This document shows positions 43,561-51,160 of a stretch of DNA of 51,469 nt, piece after piece. Position numbers and translations under genes: made by a program. The notes beneath the pieces are model-generated. The model did no database searches. It was not told the origin of the DNA and saw nothing but the letters and a program-made list of their open reading frames with translations. Position 1 is the first letter of the stretch, and every line of letters begins with the position of its first letter. Source of the stretch: Bacteroidales bacterium. Lineage in GTDB: Bacteria > Bacteroidota > Bacteroidia > Bacteroidales > UBA3663. The stretch lies in NCBI GenBank assembly GCA_017618715.1, contig JAFZTS010000016.1:1-51469 (forward strand). The letters are read 5' to 3'.

Positions 43561-45039
43561 TTACTTCGTCTGTGTAATCTCCCAAGCAGCCTGTTTGCCG
43601 ATGATCTCGGCCACAGTGAACAACGAAGTCATCGTCACGCCGAGCAATCCGTGCAGGGTCAAGCTCTGGCCGGTAAGGAGGAGGTTGGGGATGGGTGTCT
43701 TGGCCGACAGCAAGGTCATCATCGGATTGTGATAATCCTTGCGCACTCCATAGCACGATCCATTGGGCGTAAGCGTATAGTCGCGATAGGTCAAAGGCGT
43801 AGAGCTGTAATGCGCCTCCACCTTATTGTGCAGACCGGGGATGAATCGCTCGGCCAAGGTAACGCACTCGTTATATAGGCGTTCCTTCATCGCCTTGTAA
43901 TCTTCGCCACGGCGTCCGACGGTGGTATTCTCCCACTTCGAAATCTTCTCCCACGGCAACGGAGTGAGGATGTCGAGGATGCGTGCATCATCGCCTTCGA
44001 TGGGGCAACGACACGAAACCAGACAGCCCTGCACGGGCCCATCCTCGTTGAAGTAGGTCCATACATTGGGCTTCAGGTAAATGTACTGGTTCCAGTTGAA
44101 GTATTTCAGCGACCCTGGCTTCAAAATCAGCGAAGTGGTGAACATGCCGTAAGTGTTCTCGAGTCGCAGGATACGGTTGCGATATACCTTCTTCATTTTC
44201 GTCGATTCCTTCACCAAACCTACAGTGACGGCAGGATGCGCATTGCTGATAAACCAGATGCCTTCATACACCTCGCCGTTCTTGCAACGTGCTGCCACAA
44301 GGCGACCGTCCTTCTCTATGAGCTCCTCGACTTCTGAGTTGCAGATTATCTCGCCTCCCATCTCCTTTATCTGGTCCATCAACCGATTGACGATGAGGTT
44401 GCCGTCACCACGCAGGCGATACGAACCCTGGATGAACGAATTGTTGCCCTGTGCGAAATTATAGAGGGGAAGGGTATCCTTGGCGAGCTCCATCTTGAGT
44501 GACGAACCGCTCAATACATTGATCAGGAGCTCGTCACTGAACGTCTCGTGCAGGAAATCGTAGGTGCTTGAGGCAAAGAGCGACTGGGTGAAGAAGTCCA
44601 CCTCGTCGCGCGGCAGGATGGCATCGTAGAGGTGGTCGCACACCTCGCTCATGATGTTACAGTATTTCTCCAGGCCCTTGCGCTCCCGTGGGAAGTCTTG
44701 CGAAAGGGTTTCGATGAAAGCTTCGGCACCCTCAGCATATTTGAATGTGCGGTCACCGATGGTCACACGGTCGAAACCCGTAGGGTCGAGGTGTTGCCAC
44801 GGCAGATCCATCAGTCCCAAATACTTGAACGGAGCATAAAGGCAACCGCCCTCGCCGATACCGCCCACATAATGCATGCCGGTATCGAGCAGCTCGCCAT
44901 GGCGACGGAAACTCTGCATACATCCACCCGGCTGCTGCTGGCGCTCCAGTATCACCACCTTCATACCGCGCCTGGCCAGGATCAAACCGCATTGGAGGCC
45001 GCCCAGACCGGAGCCAACTATTACGATGTCGTATTTCAT
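43561..45039 (-). CDS. FAD-dependent oxidoreductase, phytoene desaturase/retinol saturase-like
   Basis: A 492-aa flavoprotein with the dinucleotide motif VGSGLGGLQCG at residues 8-18, ERQQQPGGCMQSF just after, and a C-terminal FAD-contact block (LLTGQSLTLHGLLGVTMTS). It belongs to the CrtI/RetSat-like amine-oxidoreductase group that adds or removes double bonds in polyenes and isoprenoids. Within an operon of fatty-acid-type enzymes it may desaturate, isomerise or oxidise the acyl product. Aryl polyene clusters of proteobacteria usually lack it. The gene is bracketed by a 31-bp direct repeat. Confidence 0.8.
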   Translation of the reverse strand: MKYDIVIVGSGLGGLQCGLILARRGMKVVILERQQQPGGCMQSFRRHGELLDTGMHYVGGIGEGGCLYAPFKYLGLMDLPWQHLDPTGFDRVTIGDRTFKYAEGAEAFIETLSQDFPRERKGLEKYCNIMSEVCDHLYDAILPRDEVDFFTQSLFASSTYDFLHETFSDELLINVLSGSSLKMELAKDTLPLYNFAQGNNSFIQGSYRLRGDGNLIVNRLMDQIKEMGGEIICNSEVEELIEKDGRLVAARCKNGEVYEGIWFISNAHPAVTVGLVKESTKMKKVYRNRILRLENTYGMFTTSLILKPGSLKYFNWNQYIYLKPNVWTYFNEDGPVQGCLVSCRCPIEGDDARILDILTPLPWEKISKWENTTVGRRGEDYKAMKERLYNECVTLAERFIPGLHNKVEAHYSSTPLTYRDYTLTPNGSCYGVRKDYHNPMMTLLSAKTPIPNLLLTGQSLTLHGLLGVTMTSLFTVAEIIGKQAAWEITQTK

Positions 45040-45041
45040 AT

Positions 45042-45126
45042 TCTTATCCTTTCAAACCTTTCTTAACCCCGTTTATTTCAGCAGCCAAGCTTGGCTGCCT
45101 CTCAAACCTTCGAACCCTTCGAACCT
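45042..45126. repeat. 9-bp-period array plus 18-bp palindrome, TTCGAACCC family (copy 2)
   Basis: Units TCTTATCCT / TTCAAACCT / TTCTTAACC (45042-45068), the palindrome GCAGCCAAGCTTGGCTGC (45081-45098), then TCTCAAACC / TTCGAACCC / TTCGAACCT (45100-45126). The last units are inside the 3' end of the MMPL gene and encode its GSK-GSK tail. Confidence 0.8.
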
Positions 45127-47618
45127 TCTTTCGAAGAAAGCCTCCGATAGAGGAACGGCTCAACGACATAGGCAAACAGTACGGCAGCAATCATGCCCAC
45201 CAATGTGGCAAAGCCGACCGACTTGATGGCAGGATGCACGGCAAAGTTCATCGAACCCACGGTCACGATCAAGGCAAGAGCCGAGAAGAGGATGGCCGTC
45301 TTATGAAAACCGAGGAGCTTGTTCTTGCGCGTATCTGCACCACCCTTCCCAATCAGGCCGTTCATCACGAAAATCGAGTAATCGACACCTATACCAAAGA
45401 TGAACGTCGAGATGATGATGTTAATCAGGTTGAATCGAATGCCGAAGATGTTCATTGCACCAAGCACAATGATCCACGAGATGACGATGGGCAGGAAGCA
45501 GAGCAACGAGTTCTTCAGGTTGAACCTGAACGAAATCAACAGTACAAGCAGCACAAAAGCCATCGAAACCCACTGCAGCACGTTGAAGTCCTGACCAAGC
45601 TGGCGCAAGGTATCCTGGGCATAGTAATAGGTGTCGAGCACCATCAGGTTGGGCTCGTTGGCTACAGCGTCGCAGATGAGGTGATAGTCGGTCGAATCAC
45701 TACGCACCGAATCAAGCTCGCAATACACCGTGGTAAAGCAGAGGTACGAGCTGTCGTACGATTGCTCCATCAGCGTGGTGCGATACCCTTCGGGAATGAA
45801 ACTTTGTTCGTAAAGGGCATCCGGCTCGTAATCGCGCGTAGCAGCTTCGAAGAACGGTTCGAAAGCCGCAGCATTCACACCCGCCTTGGGTGCACATTTA
45901 TTGATTAGCGTGCGTACGTTGTCAAGGCGTTCCTCGGTCCAATAGTTGTGCCAGGCGTCGATGCGTTCCTGCTGCACCCGCTTCGGGATGAACAGCTCCG
46001 ATGTGCGGGTATATTTGGTGACAAGGCCCTCTTCCTGCAGCGAGTCGAGTTTCTCGGCCATGAGCGAGAAGTTCTCGATAGCCTCCTCCATCGTGGCACC
46101 GCTGGCTGCGAAATACTGATGACGGTCGCCCGAATCGGTCTTGTGGCGCACCAGCGCATCGGTCTCGGCAAGGTGCTTCGGCCAATAGCCCAGGTTGCGC
46201 ATGTCGGCATCAAAATTGGTGCCTCCATAAATGTAATAACCCACGCAGATCACTGTCAGCAGGGCAATGATGACCAGCAAAGGCTTGTTGCGATCGATGG
46301 GATATGCATTGATGCGGTCGATGACCTTGAAGGCATGGCGGTTCATCTTGTTCTTCCTCTCGTCGAAAAACGGAGGCAGGAAAATCAGCGAGAACAACGT
46401 GGTGCCCACAATGGCAAACGTGGCAAACAGTCCGAAGTCCTGCAGGAGGTCTGTCTGGATGAAGATGAGTCCAAGAAACGAACCGATGGTGGTGATGCAG
46501 CCCATCAGCACGGGCTTCACTTGGTCCTTCAGCACCTGTACGGGATCGCCCACATACTTGTAGTGCGTAATCACATGGAGCACATAGCTCAAAGCCACGC
46601 CGAGCACCACAGCCCCAATGCCCAGGGCAAGGAGTGAGAACTGTCCTTTGATGAAGTACATCATCGCCAGACCGAACACGGTGCCGAAGAACACGGGTAG
46701 CAGAAGCAGCGGAATGGTGTTCCAGTTGCGGAAACAGAGAAAGATGATTAGCAGCACGATGACCAGTGACCAGATGATATTGCTCTTGATGTCCTTCTTC
46801 AAGGTCCACGAGTTATAGGCACCGTTGGCAGGCGAGCCGTAATAACCAATCTTCACGCCAGGGGCTCTGGCCTCAAACTGCTGGATATAGTCGTTCATCC
46901 ACTCGAAGAGGATGGCACCGTGTCCCGAGTCTGTGCTCGCGAAGCGCGGAGTGATTACGACGATGGCTACCGTCGAATCGGGTACCATCAGGTGATTGTT
47001 GACAATCGAATAGCTGCCACCCGCATTCATCAGTCCCTTCATCTGGTCCATCAGCACATAGCGCATGCCGATAGGATCCATCTGCAGCAGTTCGGGAAAA
47101 GCCTCGCCGATGAGGGTGTTGGCCTGTGCCTTGTTCTCCAGCAGCTGACGCATGATGTGCGCCTCGGTCTGCAAAGTGTCGAAGCCCGCGTAAGCCGAGG
47201 TATCGATGTAATTGGGCATGTGCTGCTCCATGTAGTCGATGGCCTCAAACATGATGTCCTCGGTATGCACCTGGCTGAAGAGGTTGCCGATGGTATGCTG
47301 ACTCTCAGGACGGCTGTTGTCCTTGGCCTGAATGGAGTCGCAGAACGCATCCACCACCTGGCAAAGCGAATCCACACCAATGCCCTCGCGGTCGTGGAAA
47401 GCAATAAAGGTCTTATCCTTGATTCTGAGGCTTGAGAAAGCCAGCTTGATGCTTCCGTCCTCATTCCTCGACGAAGGCAGGAGGCGGGCGATGTCCTCCT
47501 CAAGGTAGATTTTGGTCGAAAAGTATCCGAAGAACCCCAACAGCAAGGCCATGAGGATGATCCACACTGCCCTATGCTTGTCGAAGTAACGATATATCTT
47601 GATGAAAAAGTTTGTCAT
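45102..47618 (-). CDS. MMPL/RND-superfamily exporter
   Basis: An 838-aa inner membrane protein with two six-span halves (about residues 18-440 and 455-830), each with a large periplasmic loop. Segments such as IGAVVLGVALSYVLHVITHY and FGIGVDYSIFVMNGL are the TM4 proton-relay regions of MMPL transporters. It probably exports the lipid or polyene product (the ApeM position). The C-terminus EGSKGSKV is encoded by the 9-bp repeat at 45100-45126, so the tail length may vary among strains. Confidence 0.88.
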   Translation of the reverse strand: MTNFFIKIYRYFDKHRAVWIILMALLLGFFGYFSTKIYLEEDIARLLPSSRNEDGSIKLAFSSLRIKDKTFIAFHDREGIGVDSLCQVVDAFCDSIQAKDNSRPESQHTIGNLFSQVHTEDIMFEAIDYMEQHMPNYIDTSAYAGFDTLQTEAHIMRQLLENKAQANTLIGEAFPELLQMDPIGMRYVLMDQMKGLMNAGGSYSIVNNHLMVPDSTVAIVVITPRFASTDSGHGAILFEWMNDYIQQFEARAPGVKIGYYGSPANGAYNSWTLKKDIKSNIIWSLVIVLLIIFLCFRNWNTIPLLLLPVFFGTVFGLAMMYFIKGQFSLLALGIGAVVLGVALSYVLHVITHYKYVGDPVQVLKDQVKPVLMGCITTIGSFLGLIFIQTDLLQDFGLFATFAIVGTTLFSLIFLPPFFDERKNKMNRHAFKVIDRINAYPIDRNKPLLVIIALLTVICVGYYIYGGTNFDADMRNLGYWPKHLAETDALVRHKTDSGDRHQYFAASGATMEEAIENFSLMAEKLDSLQEEGLVTKYTRTSELFIPKRVQQERIDAWHNYWTEERLDNVRTLINKCAPKAGVNAAAFEPFFEAATRDYEPDALYEQSFIPEGYRTTLMEQSYDSSYLCFTTVYCELDSVRSDSTDYHLICDAVANEPNLMVLDTYYYAQDTLRQLGQDFNVLQWVSMAFVLLVLLISFRFNLKNSLLCFLPIVISWIIVLGAMNIFGIRFNLINIIISTFIFGIGVDYSIFVMNGLIGKGGADTRKNKLLGFHKTAILFSALALIVTVGSMNFAVHPAIKSVGFATLVGMIAAVLFAYVVEPFLYRRLSSKEGSKGSKV

Positions 47619-47632
47619 TTCGATTCTTTATG

Positions 47633-47735
47633 GTTAACACGAATTATCGCGAATTAACGTAAATTTTTCAGTATGTCTGTATATGACACTATCTTTCAAA
47701 ATAATTCATGAAAATTCATGGTAATTCGCGTTAAA
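47633..47735. repeat. Inverted pair of AATTCGCG-type repeats with about 9-bp period
   Basis: TTAACACGAATTATCGCGAA (from 47633) has an imperfect inverted partner ending GGTAATTCGCGTTAA (47735). Each arm is built from 9- to 10-bp units of the form CGAATTANN. The arms flank a 35-bp centre and could form one long hairpin between the dehydratase and MMPL genes. Confidence 0.6.
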
Positions 47736-47741
47736 TAAAAC

Positions 47742-48122
47742 CTACTTGATAATTGCGAACTCTCCCTTGAGTTCCATATACGTAGTCTCAGCATCGGCAA
47801 TGCTGGCCTGGATGATGTAGGCTGAACTGTCCTGGTTGGGAGTCAGCATCACGGTGACATCGACCAACGGACAAACTTCGGGTGTGGCCACAGCCGTCAA
47901 TCGGCATTGCTTGATGGTCTTTATCATGAGGTCCTTGCCTGTAAGCATCTCGGCACATTCGCGGATGGTCTCGATGTTGCACACGCCAGGGCAAACCGGC
48001 TTATGAGGGAAGTGTCCACGATAGACATCGGCATCAGGAAGCAGCGCGATCAGATAGACGCCATGAAGGGGTGTCAGGATGTTCTCCTGTTGCACCTTGA
48101 AATATTTATCCTTTAGTAGCAT
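47742..48122 (-). CDS. FabZ/ApeI-like 3-hydroxyacyl-ACP dehydratase
   Basis: A 126-aa hotdog protein with GHFPHKPVCPGV at residues 36-47. His37 and Glu51, fourteen residues apart, match the FabZ catalytic pair, so it should be active. It would dehydrate 3-hydroxyacyl-ACP to the 2-enoyl form. A second hotdog gene lies 31 nt upstream; having two dehydratases is typical of aryl polyene-type operons (ApeI and ApeP). Confidence 0.82.
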   Translation of the reverse strand: MLLKDKYFKVQQENILTPLHGVYLIALLPDADVYRGHFPHKPVCPGVCNIETIRECAEMLTGKDLMIKTIKQCRLTAVATPEVCPLVDVTVMLTPNQDSSAYIIQASIADAETTYMELKGEFAIIK

Positions 48123-48153
48123 AGTTTTCTTTCGAAGGACAATGGTTCAACAA

Positions 48154-48579
48154 TCACTCGTCGGCCGTAAATATCTTCATCTGGGTATCGGCCACCACTT
48201 CGCCATTCACGTTGGTCACACCGGTGATGATGGTGATGCCGTTCACCTCGGCTCCCATTGTGACAGTGGTCTTGAGCACGTCGCCAATGGCCGGACGGCG
48301 ATAGCAATGGAACTTCTTCACCTCGCCGATGTATCCTACGGGAGCAGGCTCACCCTTCAACACACAGCGATAACCGGCAAAGGCGCTGGCCGACTGTGCA
48401 ATGTGCTCGATGAGTCCCGGCTCAGAAAGCAGCTGGTCATCCTCGATGAAGAAATTGTTGTCCCTGACGGCGAGTTCGGTCTCACACACGTCGCCATCCA
48501 CGCTGACCAGCGCATCGACCATCATGATAGGGTCGCGCTGGGGAATCAGCTTCTTGATATCTTCTCCTTGATATAGCAT
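48154..48579 (-). CDS. ApeP-like 3-hydroxyacyl-ACP dehydratase
   Basis: A 141-aa hotdog protein: IPQRDPIMMVDALVSVDGD at the start, then FFIEDDQLLSEPGLIEHIAQSASAFAGYR with the acidic and Gln residues of the FabZ-related ApeP group, and VGYIGEVKKFHC. I start at MLYQGEDIKKL (48579); an upstream in-frame extension would overlap acpP. It is probably the partner of the FabZ-like dehydratase, each taking a different chain length. Confidence 0.8.
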   Translation of the reverse strand: MLYQGEDIKKLIPQRDPIMMVDALVSVDGDVCETELAVRDNNFFIEDDQLLSEPGLIEHIAQSASAFAGYRCVLKGEPAPVGYIGEVKKFHCYRRPAIGDVLKTTVTMGAEVNGITIITGVTNVNGEVVADTQMKIFTADE

Positions 48580-48592
48580 ACAAATAAAGATT

Positions 48593-48627
48593 GCGCCCCG
48601 CGCACCATTGAAGGGTCCGCAGGGCGC
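48593..48627 (-). promoter_or_regulatory. Strong intercistronic hairpin after the ACP gene
   Basis: GCGCCC-C-GCG pairs with CGC-A-GGGCGC across about 14 nt, a stem of nine GC pairs, between the ACP stop and the ApeP-like start. The minus-strand side has only AATCTTTATT after it, so it looks like a partial terminator or an RNA-processing or stability element that could raise ACP relative to downstream enzymes. Confidence 0.55.
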
Positions 48628-48649
48628 TTTTGATTTAACTATCCGTCTA

Positions 48650-48889
48650 TTACAGGTGGCTCTCGATGTAGTCGTAGAGCTGTGCAAAAGTCTTGACGGT
48701 GGGAAGGTCGGCTGCAGGAATCTTCACCTTGAAGGTGTGCTCAATCACTGCAACGAGGTCAACGAGCGAGAGGCTGTCAAGCTCAAGGGTGTCCTTGATG
48801 ACGGCATCGTCAGTCATGACATCCTGTTCTACCTCAAATTCCTCAGCGAGGACTTCCTTTACTTGATCGATAATTTCTTCACGTGTCAT
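48650..48889 (-). CDS. Acyl carrier protein
   Basis: A 79-aa acidic four-helix ACP. The phosphopantetheine serine is Ser39 in LELDSLSLVDLV, with LxxDSL typical of fatty acid and type II PKS carriers. It stands 18 nt after the ketosynthase gene and is most likely dedicated to this pathway rather than the housekeeping ACP, which is usually beside fabF/rnc. Confidence 0.93.
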   Translation of the reverse strand: MTREEIIDQVKEVLAEEFEVEQDVMTDDAVIKDTLELDSLSLVDLVAVIEHTFKVKIPAADLPTVKTFAQLYDYIESHL

Positions 48890-48907
48890 AGTTTTCTATT
48901 TTTTAAA

Positions 48908-50128
48908 TTAATAATTCTTGATAATGAGTGTCGAGTTTGTGCCGCCAAAGCCGAAGCTGTTGCTGAGGAACATGTCGAAGTGTGCCTCCTGCGTCTTCGC
49001 AACGACGTTGATGCAAGCCGTCTCCTCGTCAGGCTCTTCGAAGTTAAGCGAACCGGCGATGAAGTTGTTCTTCATCATGAGAATCGAATAGATGGCCTCC
49101 GAAGCACCAGCCATCCACATCTCATGACCTGTCTGGCCCTTGGTCGAGGTTACGGGCACCTTGTAGTCGCCGAAGACGTTGGCAATGGCCATGGCTTCGC
49201 GTCCGTCGCCAGCGTGGGTCGATGTGGCGTGGGCATTCACATAGCCGATCTCATGAATATCTACACCTGCGCTCTTCAAGGCAAGCTCCAGCGAACGCTG
49301 TGGGCCAGCCACGTTAGGTGTGCTGATGTGGTCACCATTGCCGCTGAAACCCCAGCCGATAATCTCGGCAATGGGCTTGGCGCCACGTGCCAACGCATGG
49401 TCAAGACTCTCGACGATGAGGGTAGCCGCGCCACCACCCGGCACGAGGCCATCTCGGTTCTTATCGAAAGGACGACTGGCCTTGGTTGGCTCATCCTCAC
49501 GTGTCGAGAATGCCTGGATGCCATCGAACGAACCTACCGATTCGGGATTGACCTCCTGAGCGCCACCAGCGATGATGCAGTCCTGCAAGCCATCCTTGAT
49601 GAGCAGATAAGCCAGACCCAGTGCGTGACTGCCCGAAGCACAGGCACCCGACGTGGTCAGGTTGATGCCGCGCAGATGGAACAGCGTAGCCAGATTCATC
49701 GTCACCGTCGAGTTCATCGACTGGAAAATCGAACCCGAACCGCAGGCAGCGGTGTCCTTGTATTCGTAGATCTTGCTGACAGCCTTATATGTAGCTTGAG
49801 CTACCGAGTCGTTGCCAAAGAGGATACCCACTTCGTGCTCGTCAAGGAATTCTTGGGTGATGCCAGCCTGTTCAAGTGCTTGGCGTGTGGAACAATAAGC
49901 ATACTGTGCCTCCTCGGGCATAAACTGTCGTTGATTGCGAGGAATCAGCTTCTTCAGATCGGGTTTCTCTACGAAGGCTGTCAACGCCGAGCGGAACCCC
50001 ATGTCCTTGCGGGTCTGGTCGAAAACGATACCTGATTTGCCGTTGTATAACGCATCTCGTACTGTATCCAAGTCATAGCCAAGGCAGGACCAGATTCCCA
50101 TGCCTGTAATTACTACTCTATTATTCAT
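48908..50128 (-). CDS. Beta-ketoacyl-ACP synthase (KAS I/II-like)
   Basis: A 406-aa thiolase-fold condensing enzyme with a complete Cys-His-His triad: Cys163 in TTSGACASGSH, His300 in NAHATSTHAGD and His335 in KGQTGHEMWMAGA, with Lys330. It catalyses chain elongation with malonyl-ACP. It starts the operon, with a -7 box at 50170-50177. No chain-length factor or second ketosynthase is in the cluster, so any polyene would be built by this one enzyme or with help from elsewhere. It resembles ApeO/FabF but is shorter in the N-terminal region than a modular KS. Confidence 0.9.
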   Translation of the reverse strand: MNNRVVITGMGIWSCLGYDLDTVRDALYNGKSGIVFDQTRKDMGFRSALTAFVEKPDLKKLIPRNQRQFMPEEAQYAYCSTRQALEQAGITQEFLDEHEVGILFGNDSVAQATYKAVSKIYEYKDTAACGSGSIFQSMNSTVTMNLATLFHLRGINLTTSGACASGSHALGLAYLLIKDGLQDCIIAGGAQEVNPESVGSFDGIQAFSTREDEPTKASRPFDKNRDGLVPGGGAATLIVESLDHALARGAKPIAEIIGWGFSGNGDHISTPNVAGPQRSLELALKSAGVDIHEIGYVNAHATSTHAGDGREAMAIANVFGDYKVPVTSTKGQTGHEMWMAGASEAIYSILMMKNNFIAGSLNFEEPDEETACINVVAKTQEAHFDMFLSNSFGFGGTNSTLIIKNY

Positions 50129-50169
50129 TTATATAATAAGATGCTATATATTTCTAAATTTTTGCGGCG

Positions 50170-50177
50170 CAAAGATA
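50170..50177 (-). promoter_or_regulatory. -7 box of the polyene-like operon
   Basis: TATCTTTGCGCCGC on the minus strand, 42 nt before the ketosynthase ATG. No good TTTG at 19-21 nt was found, which may point to activator dependence. The region to 50278 holds nothing else. Confidence 0.5.
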
Positions 50178-50278
50178 ATAATTATTTTCGTATTATCCTA
50201 ATTTTACACCCAAAAACCGAAACAAAATCAATGAAAATGGAAAATTTATCAACATTTATGAAAAAAATGCACCTATAA

Positions 50279-50310
50279 TTTGCATTTTTCAAAAAGAAGT
50301 CTTATCTTTG
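50279..50310 (+). promoter_or_regulatory. ssrA promoter
   Basis: TTTG at 50279-50282, 20-nt spacer, TATCTTTG at 50303-50310, ending 12 nt before the mature tmRNA 5' end. Confidence 0.75.
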
Positions 50311-50321
50311 CGCCCTCAAAC

Positions 50322-50715
50322 GGGGCTGACTGGCTTTGACAGCGGGATGGGCCTCTGTGTAAGCATGCAGTGAGATGTCACCTATCACTATAATCCATGA
50401 TGGCGAAATATAATTGGCGAGAATAACTACGCTCTTGCTGCTTAATCGAAGTATAGTAGATTGAAGCTTAATCGGCTGCCAAGGGTGGCTGACAAGACAT
50501 CACCCCAAGGTCCTTGTTCCGAGACTGAGGAACCGGTGGTGCAGGTAAATCGGGACTAATCAGGGTCTGCCTCGCGGCTCTGGTGAAATTTTAGAGGATA
50601 AGGTGCCGCTTGGTGGTCCAGGTCTTGGCGACACCCGACAATCCAGGCTGGAATAAGCATGTAGAAAGCGCCGATACCCCCTGTTTGGACGAGGGTTCGA
50701 ACCCCTCCAGCTCCA
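50322..50715 (+). ncRNA. ssrA: Transfer-messenger RNA (tmRNA)
   Basis: A one-piece tmRNA of about 394 nt that rescues stalled ribosomes. The ends form a tRNA-Ala-like half: GGGGCTGACTGGCTTTGACA at the 5' end, and GGTTCGAACCCCTCCAGCTCC plus A at the 3' end, the acceptor pairing GGGGCTG with CAGCTCC. The tag frame at 50416-50445 reads GGC GAG AAT AAC TAC GCT CTT GCT GCT TAA, giving GENNYALAA after the charged Ala, a Bacteroidales-type tag. CCA is not encoded. Confidence 0.96.
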
Positions 50716-50720
50716 CACGA

Positions 50721-50756
50721 ATCCTATGCAGAATGCATTCTGCGTAGGATTTTTTA
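50721..50756 (+). terminator. ssrA terminator
   Basis: ATCCTA-T-GCAGAAT and ATTCTGC-G-TAGGAT form a long stem (50721-50750) followed by TTTTTT. Confidence 0.88.
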
Positions 50757-50806
50757 TGTCAACTAACTTTTTTACTCCCCATTTGGACGAAAAAACTAGG
50801 ATTCTC

Positions 50807-50837
50807 TTTGTTTTTTGCCTTTTTATTCGTATCTTTG
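50807..50837 (+). promoter_or_regulatory. Promoter of the SemiSWEET gene
   Basis: TTTG at 50807-50810, 19-nt spacer, TATCTTTG at 50830-50837, 26 nt before the ATG. Confidence 0.72.
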
Positions 50838-50863
50838 CCGCGCACTTATAAAAAATCAAAACT

Positions 50864-51136
50864 ATGAATTCACTATTTGACATCTGCGGACTTGTAGGAA
50901 GTATTGGTCTTGTACTGGGCTATCTCCCTCAAGCCATTCAAACCATTCGTACACGCAACACCGACGGCATCTCACTGCCGGGCTTCATCATGATGGCAGT
51001 AGGTTCCTTCGGCTTTCTGACACAGGGACTCATCAGCGCAAATTATTACATGGCGCTCACAAACCTCATCACATTTGTCTGCAGCGTCATTATCTTTGGC
51101 ATCAAGATGTACAACGACCACTTCAAAAAAAGGTAG
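50864..51136 (+). CDS. SemiSWEET-type sugar transporter (PQ-loop, MtN3 family)
   Basis: A 90-aa protein with three membrane spans, the size of a SemiSWEET protomer that dimerises to pass sugars down a gradient in the inner membrane. The PQ motif is at residues 22-23 (GYLPQAIQTIRTRNTDGISL), and the tail MYNDHFKKR is cytosolic and basic. It is monocistronic. The substrate cannot be read from sequence. The minisatellite begins 25 nt after its stop. Confidence 0.9.
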   Translation: MNSLFDICGLVGSIGLVLGYLPQAIQTIRTRNTDGISLPGFIMMAVGSFGFLTQGLISANYYMALTNLITFVCSVIIFGIKMYNDHFKKR

Positions 51137-51160
51137 AATCAAATTACTCTTTATAAATTC

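Noticed and set aside
48608..50035. 475-aa plus-strand open frame
   Set aside because: It lies antisense to the ketosynthase and ACP genes, which carry full catalytic motifs. The frame is open because of the codon bias of those genes.
50560..50883. 107-aa minus-strand frame containing a WRGSNPRP-like segment
   Set aside because: It is the antisense of the tmRNA 3' half and its terminator; such frames over structured RNA are a common false gene call.
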